From NCBI RefSeq assembly GCF_029675105.1, contig NZ_JAQQFV010000009.1, positions 124,001 to 188,000 of the forward strand: a stretch of DNA of 64,000 nucleotides, written 5' to 3'. The notes below the pieces were generated by a model. It ran no database searches and was not told the DNA's origin. It saw nothing but the letters and a program-made list of their open reading frames with translations. Shown here piece after piece: positions 54,674-63,131 of the stretch. A program made the position numbers and the translations under genes. Source of the stretch: Nocardia anocheti (GTDB taxonomy: Bacteria > Actinomycetota > Actinomycetes > Mycobacteriales > Mycobacteriaceae). The first letter of the stretch is position 1, and every line of letters begins with the position of its first letter.

Positions 54674-54857
54674 AGGCCCCCTCGTCGAAACCGCCGCCGA
54701 CGGCACCCTCACCCTCTACGTCCGCGCCCCCGCCGTCGAGGGCAAGGCCAACAAGGCCGCCATCGAACTCCTGGCCACCCACTTCGGCGTAGCCAAGTCG
54801 GCGGTCCGCCTCACCGCGGGCGCCACCTCCCGCTTCAAACGCTTCGAGATCGGCTGA
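54633..54857 (+). CDS. DUF167 (UPF0235) family protein
   Basis: The 74-aa protein has the family features IKPNSRKGPLVE, LTLYVRAPAVEGKANKAAIELLA and LTAGATSRFKRFEI. The GTG at 54633 follows AAGGGAG and lies in another frame inside the end of the preceding gene. The family is widespread with unknown function. Confidence 0.9.
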   Translation: MPTVRATIKPNSRKGPLVETAADGTLTLYVRAPAVEGKANKAAIELLATHFGVAKSAVRLTAGATSRFKRFEIG

Positions 54858-54861
54858 GGGG

Positions 54862-55326
54862 CTACACCGCGTCGGGGAAGCCGTGCTGGCGCCAGGCCTC
54901 GTATACCGCGACCGCCGCCGTGTTGGACAGGTTCATCGAGCGGCGTCCCGGCAGCATCGGCACTCGCACCTGGTCGGTGATGTGGGGGTCGGCGAGTACC
55001 TCGGGGGGTAGACCGGTGGGTTCGGTGCCGAAGAGCAGCACGTCGCCGGACTGGTAGGCGATATCGGTGTAGCGGGTGCTCGCCTGCGTGGTGAAGGCGA
55101 ACACGCGCTGCGGGCCGATCGCCGCCCAGGCCGTCTCCAGATCGGGGTGCACGGTGACCGAGGCCAGGTCGTGGTAGTCCAGTCCGGCCCGCCGCAGCTT
55201 GGACTCCGACAGATCGAAGCCGAGCGGCTCGATCAGGTGCAGCGCGCAGCCCGTGCCCGCCACCAGCCGAATCGCGTTGCCCGTGTTCGGCGGAATCACA
55301 GGCTGATGGAACATCACATTGAACAC
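54862..55326 (-). CDS. trmL: tRNA (cytidine(34)-2'-O)-methyltransferase
   Basis: This SPOUT-family methyltransferase modifies the wobble base of tRNA(Leu). The 154-aa protein shows the knot motifs PPNTGNAIRL, LLFGTEPTGLPPEVL and RVPMLPGRRSMNLSNTAAVAVYEAWRQ. The GTG at 55326 (VFNVMFHQPVIPPNTG) is the family start. It corresponds to the spoU gene Rv3366 of M. tuberculosis as I recall. It converges on the DUF167 gene with a 4-base gap. Confidence 0.95.
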   Translation of the reverse strand: MFNVMFHQPVIPPNTGNAIRLVAGTGCALHLIEPLGFDLSESKLRRAGLDYHDLASVTVHPDLETAWAAIGPQRVFAFTTQASTRYTDIAYQSGDVLLFGTEPTGLPPEVLADPHITDQVRVPMLPGRRSMNLSNTAAVAVYEAWRQHGFPDAV

Positions 55327-55410
55327 CGCAGCAGGCTACTGCCGTCGAAGCGCGCGGGGGCGAGCCAGGGCCGGTGTGCGGGTGTTGCCCGACACTGGAA
55401 CAATCGGGGC

Positions 55411-55737
55411 GTGAACAAGGCGGAGACGACCGGCAAGCACCGGGTGGTGCGGTTGAGCGCGGGGCAGCAGTATCTGCGCAGTCACCTGCCGATGACCGTG
55501 GTGACCGCGCTGATCATCGTCGCCGTCGGGTTCGTGGCCTGGGATCGCTGGCGCCGTGGCGCGCTCATCTTCGGCAGCGCCGCACTGGTGGCGGCGGCCT
55601 TCCGGCTGTGTCTGCCGACGGTGCAGGTCGGGCTGCTCGCGGTGCGCAGCAAGCCCTTCGACGTGGCCGCGCTGACGGCACTGGGCAGCGCCATCGTCTT
55701 CCTGGCTGCCACCATCAACACCCTGGGCGTCAGCTGA
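55411..55737 (+). CDS. DUF3017 membrane protein
   Basis: The 108-aa protein has three hydrophobic segments (PMTVVTALIIVAVGFVAW, GALIFGSAALVAAAFRL and AALTALGSAIVFLAATINTLG) after a basic N terminus. This matches the DUF3017 family, which in mycobacteria sits beside folD. Here folD is not adjacent. The GTG at 55411 sets the start. Function is unknown. Confidence 0.8.
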   Translation: MNKAETTGKHRVVRLSAGQQYLRSHLPMTVVTALIIVAVGFVAWDRWRRGALIFGSAALVAAAFRLCLPTVQVGLLAVRSKPFDVAALTALGSAIVFLAATINTLGVS

Positions 55738-55741
55738 CGAA

Positions 55742-55770
55742 GGCCGGTCACGTCAACGACGTGACCGGCC
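55742..55770. terminator. 13-bp perfect hairpin between convergent genes
   Basis: GGCCGGTCACGTC (55742-55754) and GACGTGACCGGCC (55758-55770) pair perfectly around AAC. It lies 5 bases after the DUF3017 stop and before the stop of the convergent MpaB-type gene, so it can serve both strands. Confidence 0.75.
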
Positions 55771-55784
55771 CATCGCGCGGCGGT

Positions 55785-56738
55785 TCAGACGGTTTCGACC
55801 ACCGTCGCGTCCCACAGACTGCGCTGCCCCTGACTGCCGTAGAGTTCGCGAGCCGCGCGCGGGGTGATCGTGGTCGGGTTCGCCGGGACCGGCGCGGCGG
55901 CGTGCGCGGCGAAGATCGTGCCCGTGATCGGCGCGATGTAGGGCGCGAACCGCACGATCATCCAGTTGCCGCGTCGGGCCGCCAACCACGACAGCACCGT
56001 CGCCGGAATCCTGACCAGCGGATCCACCACGCGCGGCACCTTCAGCCTGCCGAGCTTGCGCATCCACAGCGGCAGGGTCGGGATGCTGGCCAGCGACAGC
56101 AGCCGCGAGCCGATCGCGAACAGCCAGCCCTTGCTGGGCGGGGTCCACATCAGATAGTGCATGCCCTCGATGGCCCGTTCGGACACGCACAGCCGCGGGC
56201 GGACCCGCTCGAAGTAGGCGTGCACCTCGGCGCGTGAGCGCGGGATGTCGCTGGGCTTGCAGGTCTGCAACTCGGCGGCGATCGCGCATTCGGCCCAGTA
56301 GCGATCCTCCTCCTCGGCGGTGAGACCGGGGCCGTAGGTCTCGTAGGTCTTGAGCACCGAGTGCCAGCCGGTGATGTGGATCCACAGCTGACTGTCCGGA
56401 TTGTTGGCGCTGTAGCGCTTGCCGCTGATCGGTTCGATGCCGGTCATCGGGGCGTGCACGGTCATCAGGTGCTCGGCGGCCTGGATGGCGGTGCGGCCGT
56501 CACCCAGGGCGACCAGCACGAAGTAGGCCAGCGTGTGGTCGAGGCGGGTAGCGGGGTTGTCGTAGATGCCGTGCGAGTCGGCGACGGCGGCGGTCAGGTA
56601 CGGGTCGAAGTGCTCGAGGGTGACCGCGCGCTGGAAGCCGATCAGCGAGGTCGGCGAGGACCACACCTTCCAGCTGGGGGAGTCCGGACCGAAGAAGCCG
56701 TAGTCGTCGCGGCGCAGGGAAGTCGGATCGAAGGCCAT
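55785..56738 (-). CDS. DUF2236/MpaB-type oxygenase-like protein
   Basis: The 317-aa protein belongs to the family with DUF2236 (ER-bound oxygenase MpaB/Lcp-like). Features are DDYGFFGPDSPSWKVWSSPTSLIGFQRAV near the N terminus, helices with conserved His residues (DHTLAYFVLVALGD, QLWIHITGWHSVL) and the C-terminal ARRGNWMIVRF. Such proteins bind heme or another metal and may be oxygenases. The ATG at 56738 is placed 7 bases from GGAG. It is divergent from a TetR gene that probably controls it. Confidence 0.85.
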   Translation of the reverse strand: MAFDPTSLRRDDYGFFGPDSPSWKVWSSPTSLIGFQRAVTLEHFDPYLTAAVADSHGIYDNPATRLDHTLAYFVLVALGDGRTAIQAAEHLMTVHAPMTGIEPISGKRYSANNPDSQLWIHITGWHSVLKTYETYGPGLTAEEEDRYWAECAIAAELQTCKPSDIPRSRAEVHAYFERVRPRLCVSERAIEGMHYLMWTPPSKGWLFAIGSRLLSLASIPTLPLWMRKLGRLKVPRVVDPLVRIPATVLSWLAARRGNWMIVRFAPYIAPITGTIFAAHAAAPVPANPTTITPRAARELYGSQGQRSLWDATVVETV

Positions 56739-56775
56739 GCACATGCTCCTTTGCAGTGCCGAGGCGAACCTCGCA

Positions 56776-56820
56776 GGTGAATACAACGCCACCGTAGCAA
56801 TTGCGCGGAGTGAATACAAC
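56776..56820. promoter_or_regulatory. Pair of 12-bp direct repeats in the mpaB-like/tetR promoter
   Basis: GTGAATACAACG occurs at 56776-56787 and 56809-56820, 33 bases apart (about three helical turns). It lies in the divergent promoter region between the two genes and is the likely binding site of the adjacent TetR regulator. Confidence 0.65.
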
Positions 56821-56883
56821 GGTTATGTAGGATTTGCTGGCACCGGTGGCCGGTAACCTTCGGTGGGTGAAGGGAGGTCCCGC

Positions 56884-57525
56884 GTGACCGCAACGCACGA
56901 GCAGCGTCCCCGGCGTCGCTATGCCCCGCGGCTGCCGCCGCACGAACGCCGCGCCCAGCTGCTCGACGCCGCCTTCGCCGTCCTGAGCCGGGCCGAACTG
57001 CACGAGCTGAGCATGGAGGCGGTCGCCCAGGAGGCCGGGGTCGGCAAACCGGTGCTCTACACGGTCTTCAAGACCAGGGCCGAGCTGGTCGAGGCGCTGC
57101 TGGAACGGGAGAGCGAGCGCGGTCAGGCGCAGATCGCCGACACCCTGCCCGCCGACCTGATCGGCGCCGATCCGGTCGCCGCCGCCTCGGCGACGGTGGA
57201 GGCGTTCGTCGGCCTGGCGCTGGCGAATCCGACGCGCTGGCGGCTCATCCTGGCCACCCCGGCCAGTGCCCCCGACGAATACCGGGCCGCGCTGCGCGCC
57301 TCGCGCGCCGACATCCTCGCCAGGGCCCAGGCGCTGGTCGAGGTCGGCATCGCGCTGTCGCCGCGCTGGTCGAACATGGACGCGGCGCTGCTGGCGAACG
57401 CGACGCTCACCGTGGCCGAGATGCTCGGCCGCCTGGCCGTGAGCGAGCCACAGGAGTATCCGCGCGAACGGCTCCAGGATTTCGTCCGCTCGGTGGTGAC
57501 CTTGCTGTCCGGCCTACCGAACTGA
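56884..57525 (+). CDS. TetR-family transcriptional regulator
   Basis: The 213-aa protein has an N-terminal helix-turn-helix (HERRAQLLDAAFAVLSRAELHELSMEAVAQEAGVGKPVLYTVFKTRAELVEALL) and a helical ligand domain. The GTG at 56884 follows AAGGGAGG by about 8 bases; the frame is open to 56863. It is divergent from the MpaB-type gene with direct repeats between them, so it probably represses that gene and itself. The ligand is unknown. Confidence 0.9.
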   Translation: MTATHEQRPRRRYAPRLPPHERRAQLLDAAFAVLSRAELHELSMEAVAQEAGVGKPVLYTVFKTRAELVEALLERESERGQAQIADTLPADLIGADPVAAASATVEAFVGLALANPTRWRLILATPASAPDEYRAALRASRADILARAQALVEVGIALSPRWSNMDAALLANATLTVAEMLGRLAVSEPQEYPRERLQDFVRSVVTLLSGLPN

Positions 57526-57538
57526 GAACGGCTGCGGC

Positions 57539-58687
57539 TCAGCGGTTCTCGCGCGCCATCCGGATGGTCTCGGTGAGCAGCTTGGCGACGGCGGCGGCCT
57601 CGGTGAGGAACCCGTCGTGCCCGTCGCGGGAGTGCACGATCTCCAGACCCGCACAGCCGGGCAGACCTTCGGCCAGCTCGGCCTGGGTGTGCAAGGGATA
57701 CAGGCGATCCGAGTCGACTCCGCCCACCACACACGGCACCGGAGTCGACGCCAGCGCGGCGGCGACCCCGCCGCGTCCGCGACCGATGTCGTGGCGGTTC
57801 ATCGCCTCGCTGAGCAGCACATAGGTGGCCGGATCGAACCGCTGACACAGCTTGTCGGCCTGATGTTCGAGGTAGGACTGCACCGCGTAGCGGCCGCCGG
57901 TCCACGGGTCCTCGTCGCCCTGGGCCCGGTTCGCGAAGCGGTGATCGAGTTCGCCCTCGGTGCGGTAGGTCAGGTGCGCGATGCGGCGGGCCAGGCCCAT
58001 GCCGGTCATCGGCGCGCGGCCGGTGCCGTGGTAGTCGCCGTCCTGCCAGTCCGGGTCGGCCTTGATGACGGCCATCTGGGTGGTCTGGGTGCCGATCTGG
58101 TCGGCGGTGGCCCTGGCCCCGACGGCCAGCACCAGCGCGGCGGCCACCCGCTCGGGGCTGCCGATCATCCATTCCAGCACCCGCATGCCGCCCATCGACC
58201 CGCCGACCACCGCGCCGAGACGCTCGATGCCCAGCAGGTCGAGCAGCTGCGCCTCGGCGGTCACCTGGTCGCGGATGGTCAGATCGGGAAAGCGCGTGCC
58301 CCACGGGTTTCCGTCGGGGGCGATGCTGGCCGGGCCGGTGCTGCCCTTGCAGCCACCGAGCACATTGGTGGCGATCACACACCATTCGTCGGTGTCGATC
58401 GGCGCACCGGGGCCGACCATGCCCTCCCACCAGCCCGGCGCGGCATTGTCCGGGCTGGCGATGACGGCGGAGTCACCGGTGAGCGCGTGCTCGACCAGCA
58501 CCACATTGTCCAGGGTGGGCGAGAGCTCGCCCCAGCGTTGCACCGCGAGCCGCACATCGGGGACCACGGCGCCGTTCTCCAGCGTCACGTCCCCGATGGC
58601 GACCACGCCGAGTCGCCCGTCCGGGGGTGGCAGCAGGGCCACCCCGGAACCGGGTCGGGCGATCGGCGATTCGGTGCTCACAGTCAC
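57539..58687 (-). CDS. metX: Homoserine O-acetyltransferase
   Basis: MetX acetylates homoserine with acetyl-CoA, the first committed step to methionine. The 382-aa protein has the alpha/beta hydrolase fold with nucleophile Ser164 in VGGSMGGMRVL, the family blocks GWWEGMVGPG and NVLGGCKGSTGPAS, and the Asp and His in VDSDRLYP and HDGFLTE. The GTG at 58687 overlaps the metY stop (GTGA), so both are translated together and both lie under the SAM-IV leader. Confidence 0.97.
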   Translation of the reverse strand: MTVSTESPIARPGSGVALLPPPDGRLGVVAIGDVTLENGAVVPDVRLAVQRWGELSPTLDNVVLVEHALTGDSAVIASPDNAAPGWWEGMVGPGAPIDTDEWCVIATNVLGGCKGSTGPASIAPDGNPWGTRFPDLTIRDQVTAEAQLLDLLGIERLGAVVGGSMGGMRVLEWMIGSPERVAAALVLAVGARATADQIGTQTTQMAVIKADPDWQDGDYHGTGRAPMTGMGLARRIAHLTYRTEGELDHRFANRAQGDEDPWTGGRYAVQSYLEHQADKLCQRFDPATYVLLSEAMNRHDIGRGRGGVAAALASTPVPCVVGGVDSDRLYPLHTQAELAEGLPGCAGLEIVHSRDGHDGFLTEAAAVAKLLTETIRMARENR

Positions 58688-60000
58688 GTCGTCGCCGCCG
58701 CGAAACCGGCCCGCAGATCGGCCAGGATGTCGTCGATGCCCTCGATGCCCACCGCGAGCCGCACCAGCCCCGGAGTCACCCCGGCCGCCAGCTGCTCCTG
58801 CGGCGTCAACTGCGAGTGCGTGGTCGACGCCGGATGGATCACGAGAGAACGCACATCACCGATGTTAGCGACATGGCTGTGGAGGCTGAGAGCGTCCACG
58901 AACTTCTTGCCCGCGTCGACGCCACCGGCCAGCTCGAAGGCCACGATCGCCCCGGCGCCCTTCGGCGCGAGCTGCTTGATCCGCGCGTGCCAGGGCGAGG
59001 ACTCGAGGCCCGCGTAGTACACCGTCTCCACGCCGGGCTGCTCGGCGACGAACTTCGCCACGGCCTCGGCGTTGGACACGTGCCGCTCGACCCGCAGGCT
59101 CAGCGTCTCGATGCCCTGGGCGATGAGGAAGGCGTTGAACGGCGAGACCGCCGCGCCCAGGTCGCGCAGCAGCTGCACGCGGGCCTTGAGCGCGAAGGCC
59201 GGGGCGCCCAGGTCGGCGAAGACCGCGCCGTGGTAGCTCGGGTCCGGCTCGGTGAAGCCGGGGAAACGGGCGTTGCCCTCGGCGTCGCGCACGGTCCAGT
59301 CGAAGGTGCCACCGTCGACGATCACCCCGGCGATCGCCGCGCCGTGCCCGCCCAGGTACTTGGTGGCCGAGTGCACGACGATGTCGGCGCCGTGGGCCAG
59401 CGGCTGGATCAGGTACGGGGTGGCGACGGTGTTGTCGACGATCAGCGGCAGACCCGCGGCGTGCGCGACGGCGGCGATGCCGGGGATGTCGAAGACCGCG
59501 CTGCTCGGGTTGGCGATGGTCTCGCCGTAGAAGGCCTTGGTGTTGGGCCGGATGGCGGCCTGCCACTGGGCCAGGTCGTCGGGGTCCTCGACGAAGGAGA
59601 CCTCGATGCCCAGCTTGGGCAGCGAGTAGTGGAACAGGTTGTAGGTGCCGCCGTAGAGGTGCGGGCTGGACACGATGTGGTCACCGGCGCCCGCCAGGTT
59701 CAGGATCGCGTAGGTCTCCGCGGCCTGGCCCGAGGCCAGCAGCAGCGCGGCGACACCACCCTCGAGCGCGGCGATGCGCTGCTCCACCGCGTCCTGGGTG
59801 GGGTTCATGATCCGGGTGTAGATGTTGCCCGGTTCGGCGAGCCCGAACAGCGCCGCGGCGTGATCGGTGTCGCGGAAGGTGTAGGACGTGGTCTGGTAGA
59901 TCGGCAGCGCCCGCGCGTTGGTGCTCGCGTCGGGGGCCTGACCCGCGTGGATCTGCTTGGTCTCGAAGGTCCAGTTCTCGGGCAGGGCAGAGTCGGTCAT
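58684..60000 (-). CDS. metY: O-acetylhomoserine sulfhydrylase
   Basis: MetY forms homocysteine from O-acetylhomoserine and sulfide. The 438-aa PLP enzyme has Lys214 in VVHSATKYLGGHG, the motif IYTRIMNPT and LVDN-type cofactor contacts (LPLIVDNTVATP). The ATG at 60000 lies 7 bases after GGAG. It is preceded by a SAM-IV riboswitch and a Cys-rich leader ORF and followed by metX with a 4-base overlap. This matches metC (Rv3340) with metA in M. tuberculosis. Confidence 0.97.
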   Translation of the reverse strand: MTDSALPENWTFETKQIHAGQAPDASTNARALPIYQTTSYTFRDTDHAAALFGLAEPGNIYTRIMNPTQDAVEQRIAALEGGVAALLLASGQAAETYAILNLAGAGDHIVSSPHLYGGTYNLFHYSLPKLGIEVSFVEDPDDLAQWQAAIRPNTKAFYGETIANPSSAVFDIPGIAAVAHAAGLPLIVDNTVATPYLIQPLAHGADIVVHSATKYLGGHGAAIAGVIVDGGTFDWTVRDAEGNARFPGFTEPDPSYHGAVFADLGAPAFALKARVQLLRDLGAAVSPFNAFLIAQGIETLSLRVERHVSNAEAVAKFVAEQPGVETVYYAGLESSPWHARIKQLAPKGAGAIVAFELAGGVDAGKKFVDALSLHSHVANIGDVRSLVIHPASTTHSQLTPQEQLAAGVTPGLVRLAVGIEGIDDILADLRAGFAAATT

Positions 60001-60034
60001 GAAAGTGCTCCAGGGTTGTGCGCCGGGGGATTCG

Positions 60035-60067
60035 TCAACTGGGTCGGATCGACGGACAACAACACAT
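60035..60067 (-). CDS. Cys-rich leader peptide ORF (MCCCPSIRPS) before metY
   Basis: The ATG at 60067 has AGGAGG five bases upstream, a near-ideal ribosome site. The 10-codon frame has three consecutive TGT cysteine codons at positions 2-4 and ends at the TGA at 60035, 34 bases before metY. Leader peptides with poly-Cys tracts are known to work as cysteine-responsive attenuators in mycobacteria. Here it lies between the riboswitch and the gene. Confidence 0.65.
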   Translation of the reverse strand: MCCCPSIRPS

Positions 60068-60081
60068 GGGGGCCTCCTGGG

Positions 60082-60197
60082 ATGCGCGCTTGCCCTCGAC
60101 CTTCGAGAGCCCGGTCATCACCCGGAGCACCCCACCGCAACTGGAGGGTTGCCGACCAGCGAGCCGGGGCTTGACGCTGGTACTCATGACCTTGCCG
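60082..60197 (-). ncRNA. SAM-IV riboswitch
   Basis: Read on the minus strand, the element begins GGTCATGAGTACCAGCG at 60191, followed by TCAAGCCCCGGC, GCTGGTCGGCAACCCTCC, GCGGTGGGGTGC, CCGGGTGATGACC, a variable hairpin and the pseudoknot strand GGCAAGCGCGC near 60084. This order is that of SAM-IV aptamers, an actinobacterial SAM riboswitch class upstream of methionine genes. SAM binding should lower metY-metX expression. A TAACAT at 60200-60205 (minus strand) may be the -10 box. Confidence 0.93.
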
Positions 60198-60449
60198 ACA
60201 TGTTAACCGGAGCGACGTGCCACACGGAAACTTCCCCGGAAAACGTAGCCTGGATCACGCAGTCCCGCACAGCGGGCCCTCCCATCGCGGTGAGGTCCGT
60301 GGCAGCAGTACGCTTGTCTTGTTTGCACCACACGTCCCGCCGACAACGCGGGGCATATACGTTGTCTGTTGGAACAGCTGGGGTCCGCTCACAAGCGTGT
60401 TCGCCTGGCCGTGCAATGAGGGCACCATCCTAGGAGGACACGAAGATCC

Positions 60450-61682
60450 ATGTCCAAGATCAAGGTTGAAGGTACCGTCGTAGAACTCGACGGCGACGAG
60501 ATGACCCGGATCATCTGGCAGTTCATCAAGGACAAGCTGATCCACCCGTATCTCGACGTGAACCTCGAGTACTACGACCTCGGCATCGAGTATCGCGACA
60601 AGACAGACGACCAGGTCACCGTCGACGCCGCGAACGCCATCAAGAAGCACGGCGTCGGCGTCAAGTGCGCCACCATCACCCCCGACGAAGCGCGGGTGAA
60701 GGAGTTCGGCCTCAAGAAGATGTGGCGCTCGCCCAACGGCACCATCCGTAACATCCTGGGTGGCACCATCTTCCGCGCGCCGATCATCATCTCCAACGTG
60801 CCCCGCCTGGTGCCCGGCTGGACCAAGCCGATCATCATCGGCCGCCACGCCTTCGGCGACCAGTACCGCGCCACCGACTTCAAGGTCTTCGAGGCGGGCA
60901 CCGTCACGCTGACCTTCACCCCGGAGGACGGCGGCGAGCCGATCGTGCACGAGGTCGTGAAGATGCCGGAAGACGGCGGCGTCGTCATGGGCATGTACAA
61001 CTTCAAGAAGTCCATCGAGGACTTCGCGCGCGCCTCGTTCAACTACGGCCTGCAGCAGAACTACCCGGTGTACCTCTCCACCAAGAACACCATCCTCAAG
61101 GCCTACGACGGCATGTTCAAGGACACCTTCCAGGAAGTCTTCGACGCCGAGTTCAAGGCCGAGTTCGACGCGGCGGGCCTGACCTACGAGCACCGCCTCA
61201 TCGACGACATGGTCGCCTCCTCCATGAAGTGGGAGGGCGGTTACGTCTGGGCCTGCAAGAACTACGACGGCGACGTGCAGTCCGACACCGTGGCCCAGGG
61301 CTTCGGCTCGCTCGGCCTGATGACCTCGGTGCTGCTCACCCCGGACGGCAAGACCTGCGAGGCGGAGGCCGCACACGGCACCGTCACCCGGCACTACCGT
61401 CAGCACCAGCAGGGCAAGCCGACCTCGACCAACCCGATCGCGTCGATCTTCGCCTGGACCCGTGGGCTCGAGCACCGCGGCAAGCTGGACAACACCCCCG
61501 AGGTGATCGGCTTCGCGCAGGCGCTCGAGGACGTGGTCATCAAGACCGTCGAGGGTGGGCAGATGACCAAGGATCTGGCGCTGCTCGTCGGCGGCGATCA
61601 GGGCTACCTGAGCACCGAGGAATTCCTCGGCGCCTTGGACGCCAACCTGGCCCGCGCGCTGTCCGCCTCTCCGCGTATTTAG
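60450..61682 (+). CDS. icd: NADP-dependent isocitrate dehydrogenase
   Basis: Icd converts isocitrate to 2-oxoglutarate in the citric acid cycle. The 410-aa protein is of the homodimeric, eukaryote-like type: VVELDGDEMTRIIW, KSPNGT-type loop WRSPNGTIRNILGGTIFR, YDGMFKDTFQ and EAAHGTVTRHYRQH. The ATG at 60450 has AGGAGG at about 60432. It corresponds to icd1 (Rv3339c), next to the met genes as in M. tuberculosis. Confidence 0.97.
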   Translation: MSKIKVEGTVVELDGDEMTRIIWQFIKDKLIHPYLDVNLEYYDLGIEYRDKTDDQVTVDAANAIKKHGVGVKCATITPDEARVKEFGLKKMWRSPNGTIRNILGGTIFRAPIIISNVPRLVPGWTKPIIIGRHAFGDQYRATDFKVFEAGTVTLTFTPEDGGEPIVHEVVKMPEDGGVVMGMYNFKKSIEDFARASFNYGLQQNYPVYLSTKNTILKAYDGMFKDTFQEVFDAEFKAEFDAAGLTYEHRLIDDMVASSMKWEGGYVWACKNYDGDVQSDTVAQGFGSLGLMTSVLLTPDGKTCEAEAAHGTVTRHYRQHQQGKPTSTNPIASIFAWTRGLEHRGKLDNTPEVIGFAQALEDVVIKTVEGGQMTKDLALLVGGDQGYLSTEEFLGALDANLARALSASPRI

Positions 61683-61747
61683 GCCAGATTCAGGTGCGGC
61701 GCGCCCTAGGCGGGCGGCAAGCTCTGGCATCGTGGTGAAGTTGGTCC

Positions 61748-61831
61748 GTACCCGGTGAGTTACCCATGTTCTCTCGAGATCAGTGGGCTTCTCACCGGGT
61801 ACTGCTGTTCTTGCCGGGTGGGGTAACTCAC
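61748..61831 (+). promoter_or_regulatory. Mutually exclusive stems upstream of the MFS gene
   Basis: Segment A (61748-61765) can pair in two exclusive ways. Its first 12 bases GTACCCGGTGAG match CTCACCGGGTAC at 61791-61802. Its last 11 bases GTGAGTTACCC match GGGTAACTCAC at 61821-61831. The five bases GTGAG are shared by both. Both stems lie within 135 bases upstream of the MFS start. They could be a switching leader RNA or overlapping operators. Confidence 0.55.
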
Positions 61832-61878
61832 GGTCGTCTCGGGATGCGTGTGGGTGGGTGGGGCCGTTGCATGGAGGC

Positions 61879-63090
61879 GTGACTTCTTCCCTCTCCGCCG
61901 CCGACCGTGTGGCGCCACGCACCAGCTGGCACGTTCCCGCGATGCTGGCGTTGGCGCTGGGTGGGTTCGGGATCGGCACCACCGAGTTCGTGACCATGGG
62001 GCTGCTGCCCGATATCGCGGCCGACTTCCGGATCAGCGAGCCGACGGCCGGGCACGCGGTGTCGGCGTACGCGCTGGGCGTGGTCGTCGGGGCGCCGCTG
62101 ATCGCCGCGCTGTGCGCCCGGGTGCCCAGGAAGAAGCTGCTCATCGCGTTGATGGCCGCGTTCACCGTCGGCAATGCCGCGACCGTGCTCGCCCCGACCT
62201 TCGGGTCGCTCGTCGCGGCGCGATTCGTCTCCGGACTGCCACACGGCGCCTACTTCGGTGTCGCCTCGCTGGCGGCCGCCACCCTCGCGCCCGTCGGTCA
62301 GCGGGCCAAGGCGGTGGCCGCGGTGATGCTCGGGTTGAGCGTGGCCAATGTGGTCGGTGTGCCCGGCGCGACCTGGCTCGGTCAGCACCTCGGTTGGCGC
62401 GACGCCTACGTGGTGGTCGCGATCATCGGCGTGGCGACGGTGGCCGCGCTGTGGCGGTTCGTGCCGCCGCTGACCACCATGACCATCACCGACCCGCGCA
62501 CCGAACTCGGCGCGCTGCGCCGCCCCCAAGTGCTGCTCACCCTCGCCGTCGGCGCGATCGGCTTCGGCGGCATGTTCGCCGTGTACACCTACATCGCCAC
62601 CACCATGACCGACGTCGCCGGTCTGTCCGTCGGCGCCGTCCCGATCGTGCTCGCCCTGTTCGGCCTCGGCATGATCGCGGGCAATGTCCTCGGCGGCATC
62701 CTCGCCGACCGCGGCGTCGACCGCTCCATCTTCGCCGCCCTGCTCGCCATGGTCGTCATCCTGGCCGGTTTCGTCCTGGCCGCCCACCACCCCGTCACCG
62801 CCGCCCTCGGCGCCTTCCTCGTCGGCGCCTCCGGCGCGGCCCTGGCTCCCGGCCTGCAAACCCGCCTCATGGACGTCGCCGCCGACGCCCAAACCCTCGC
62901 CGCCGCCCTCAACCACGCCGCCCTCAACATCGCCAACGCCGCAGGCGCCTGGCTCGGCGGCCTCGTCATCGCCGCTGGCCTCGGCTACACCGCCCCCGCC
63001 GCCGTAGGCGCCGCCCTAGCCATCGCAGGCGTCCTCCTCTTCACCACCACCGTCTGGCTCGCCCGCCGCCCCGCCCCCGACACGCCGTAA
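61879..63090 (+). CDS. MFS exporter, DHA1 (AraJ-like) family
   Basis: The 403-aa protein has 12 predicted membrane helices. The first carries the DHA1 signature GGFGIGTTEFVTMGLLPDIA. The RVPRKK loop is after helix 2, and VANVVGVPGATWLGQHLGWR matches motif C and the next helix of sugar/drug exporters. The GTG at 61879 follows GGAGG very closely; a TTG at 61867 is an alternative. The substrate (drug, sugar or amino acid) cannot be told. The leader contains alternative stems. Confidence 0.88.
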   Translation: MTSSLSAADRVAPRTSWHVPAMLALALGGFGIGTTEFVTMGLLPDIAADFRISEPTAGHAVSAYALGVVVGAPLIAALCARVPRKKLLIALMAAFTVGNAATVLAPTFGSLVAARFVSGLPHGAYFGVASLAAATLAPVGQRAKAVAAVMLGLSVANVVGVPGATWLGQHLGWRDAYVVVAIIGVATVAALWRFVPPLTTMTITDPRTELGALRRPQVLLTLAVGAIGFGGMFAVYTYIATTMTDVAGLSVGAVPIVLALFGLGMIAGNVLGGILADRGVDRSIFAALLAMVVILAGFVLAAHHPVTAALGAFLVGASGAALAPGLQTRLMDVAADAQTLAAALNHAALNIANAAGAWLGGLVIAAGLGYTAPAAVGAALAIAGVLLFTTTVWLARRPAPDTP

Positions 63091-63131
63091 CCGATTCGAC
63101 ACCTCGCCCGCCTCGAAATACGTTGCAGCAC

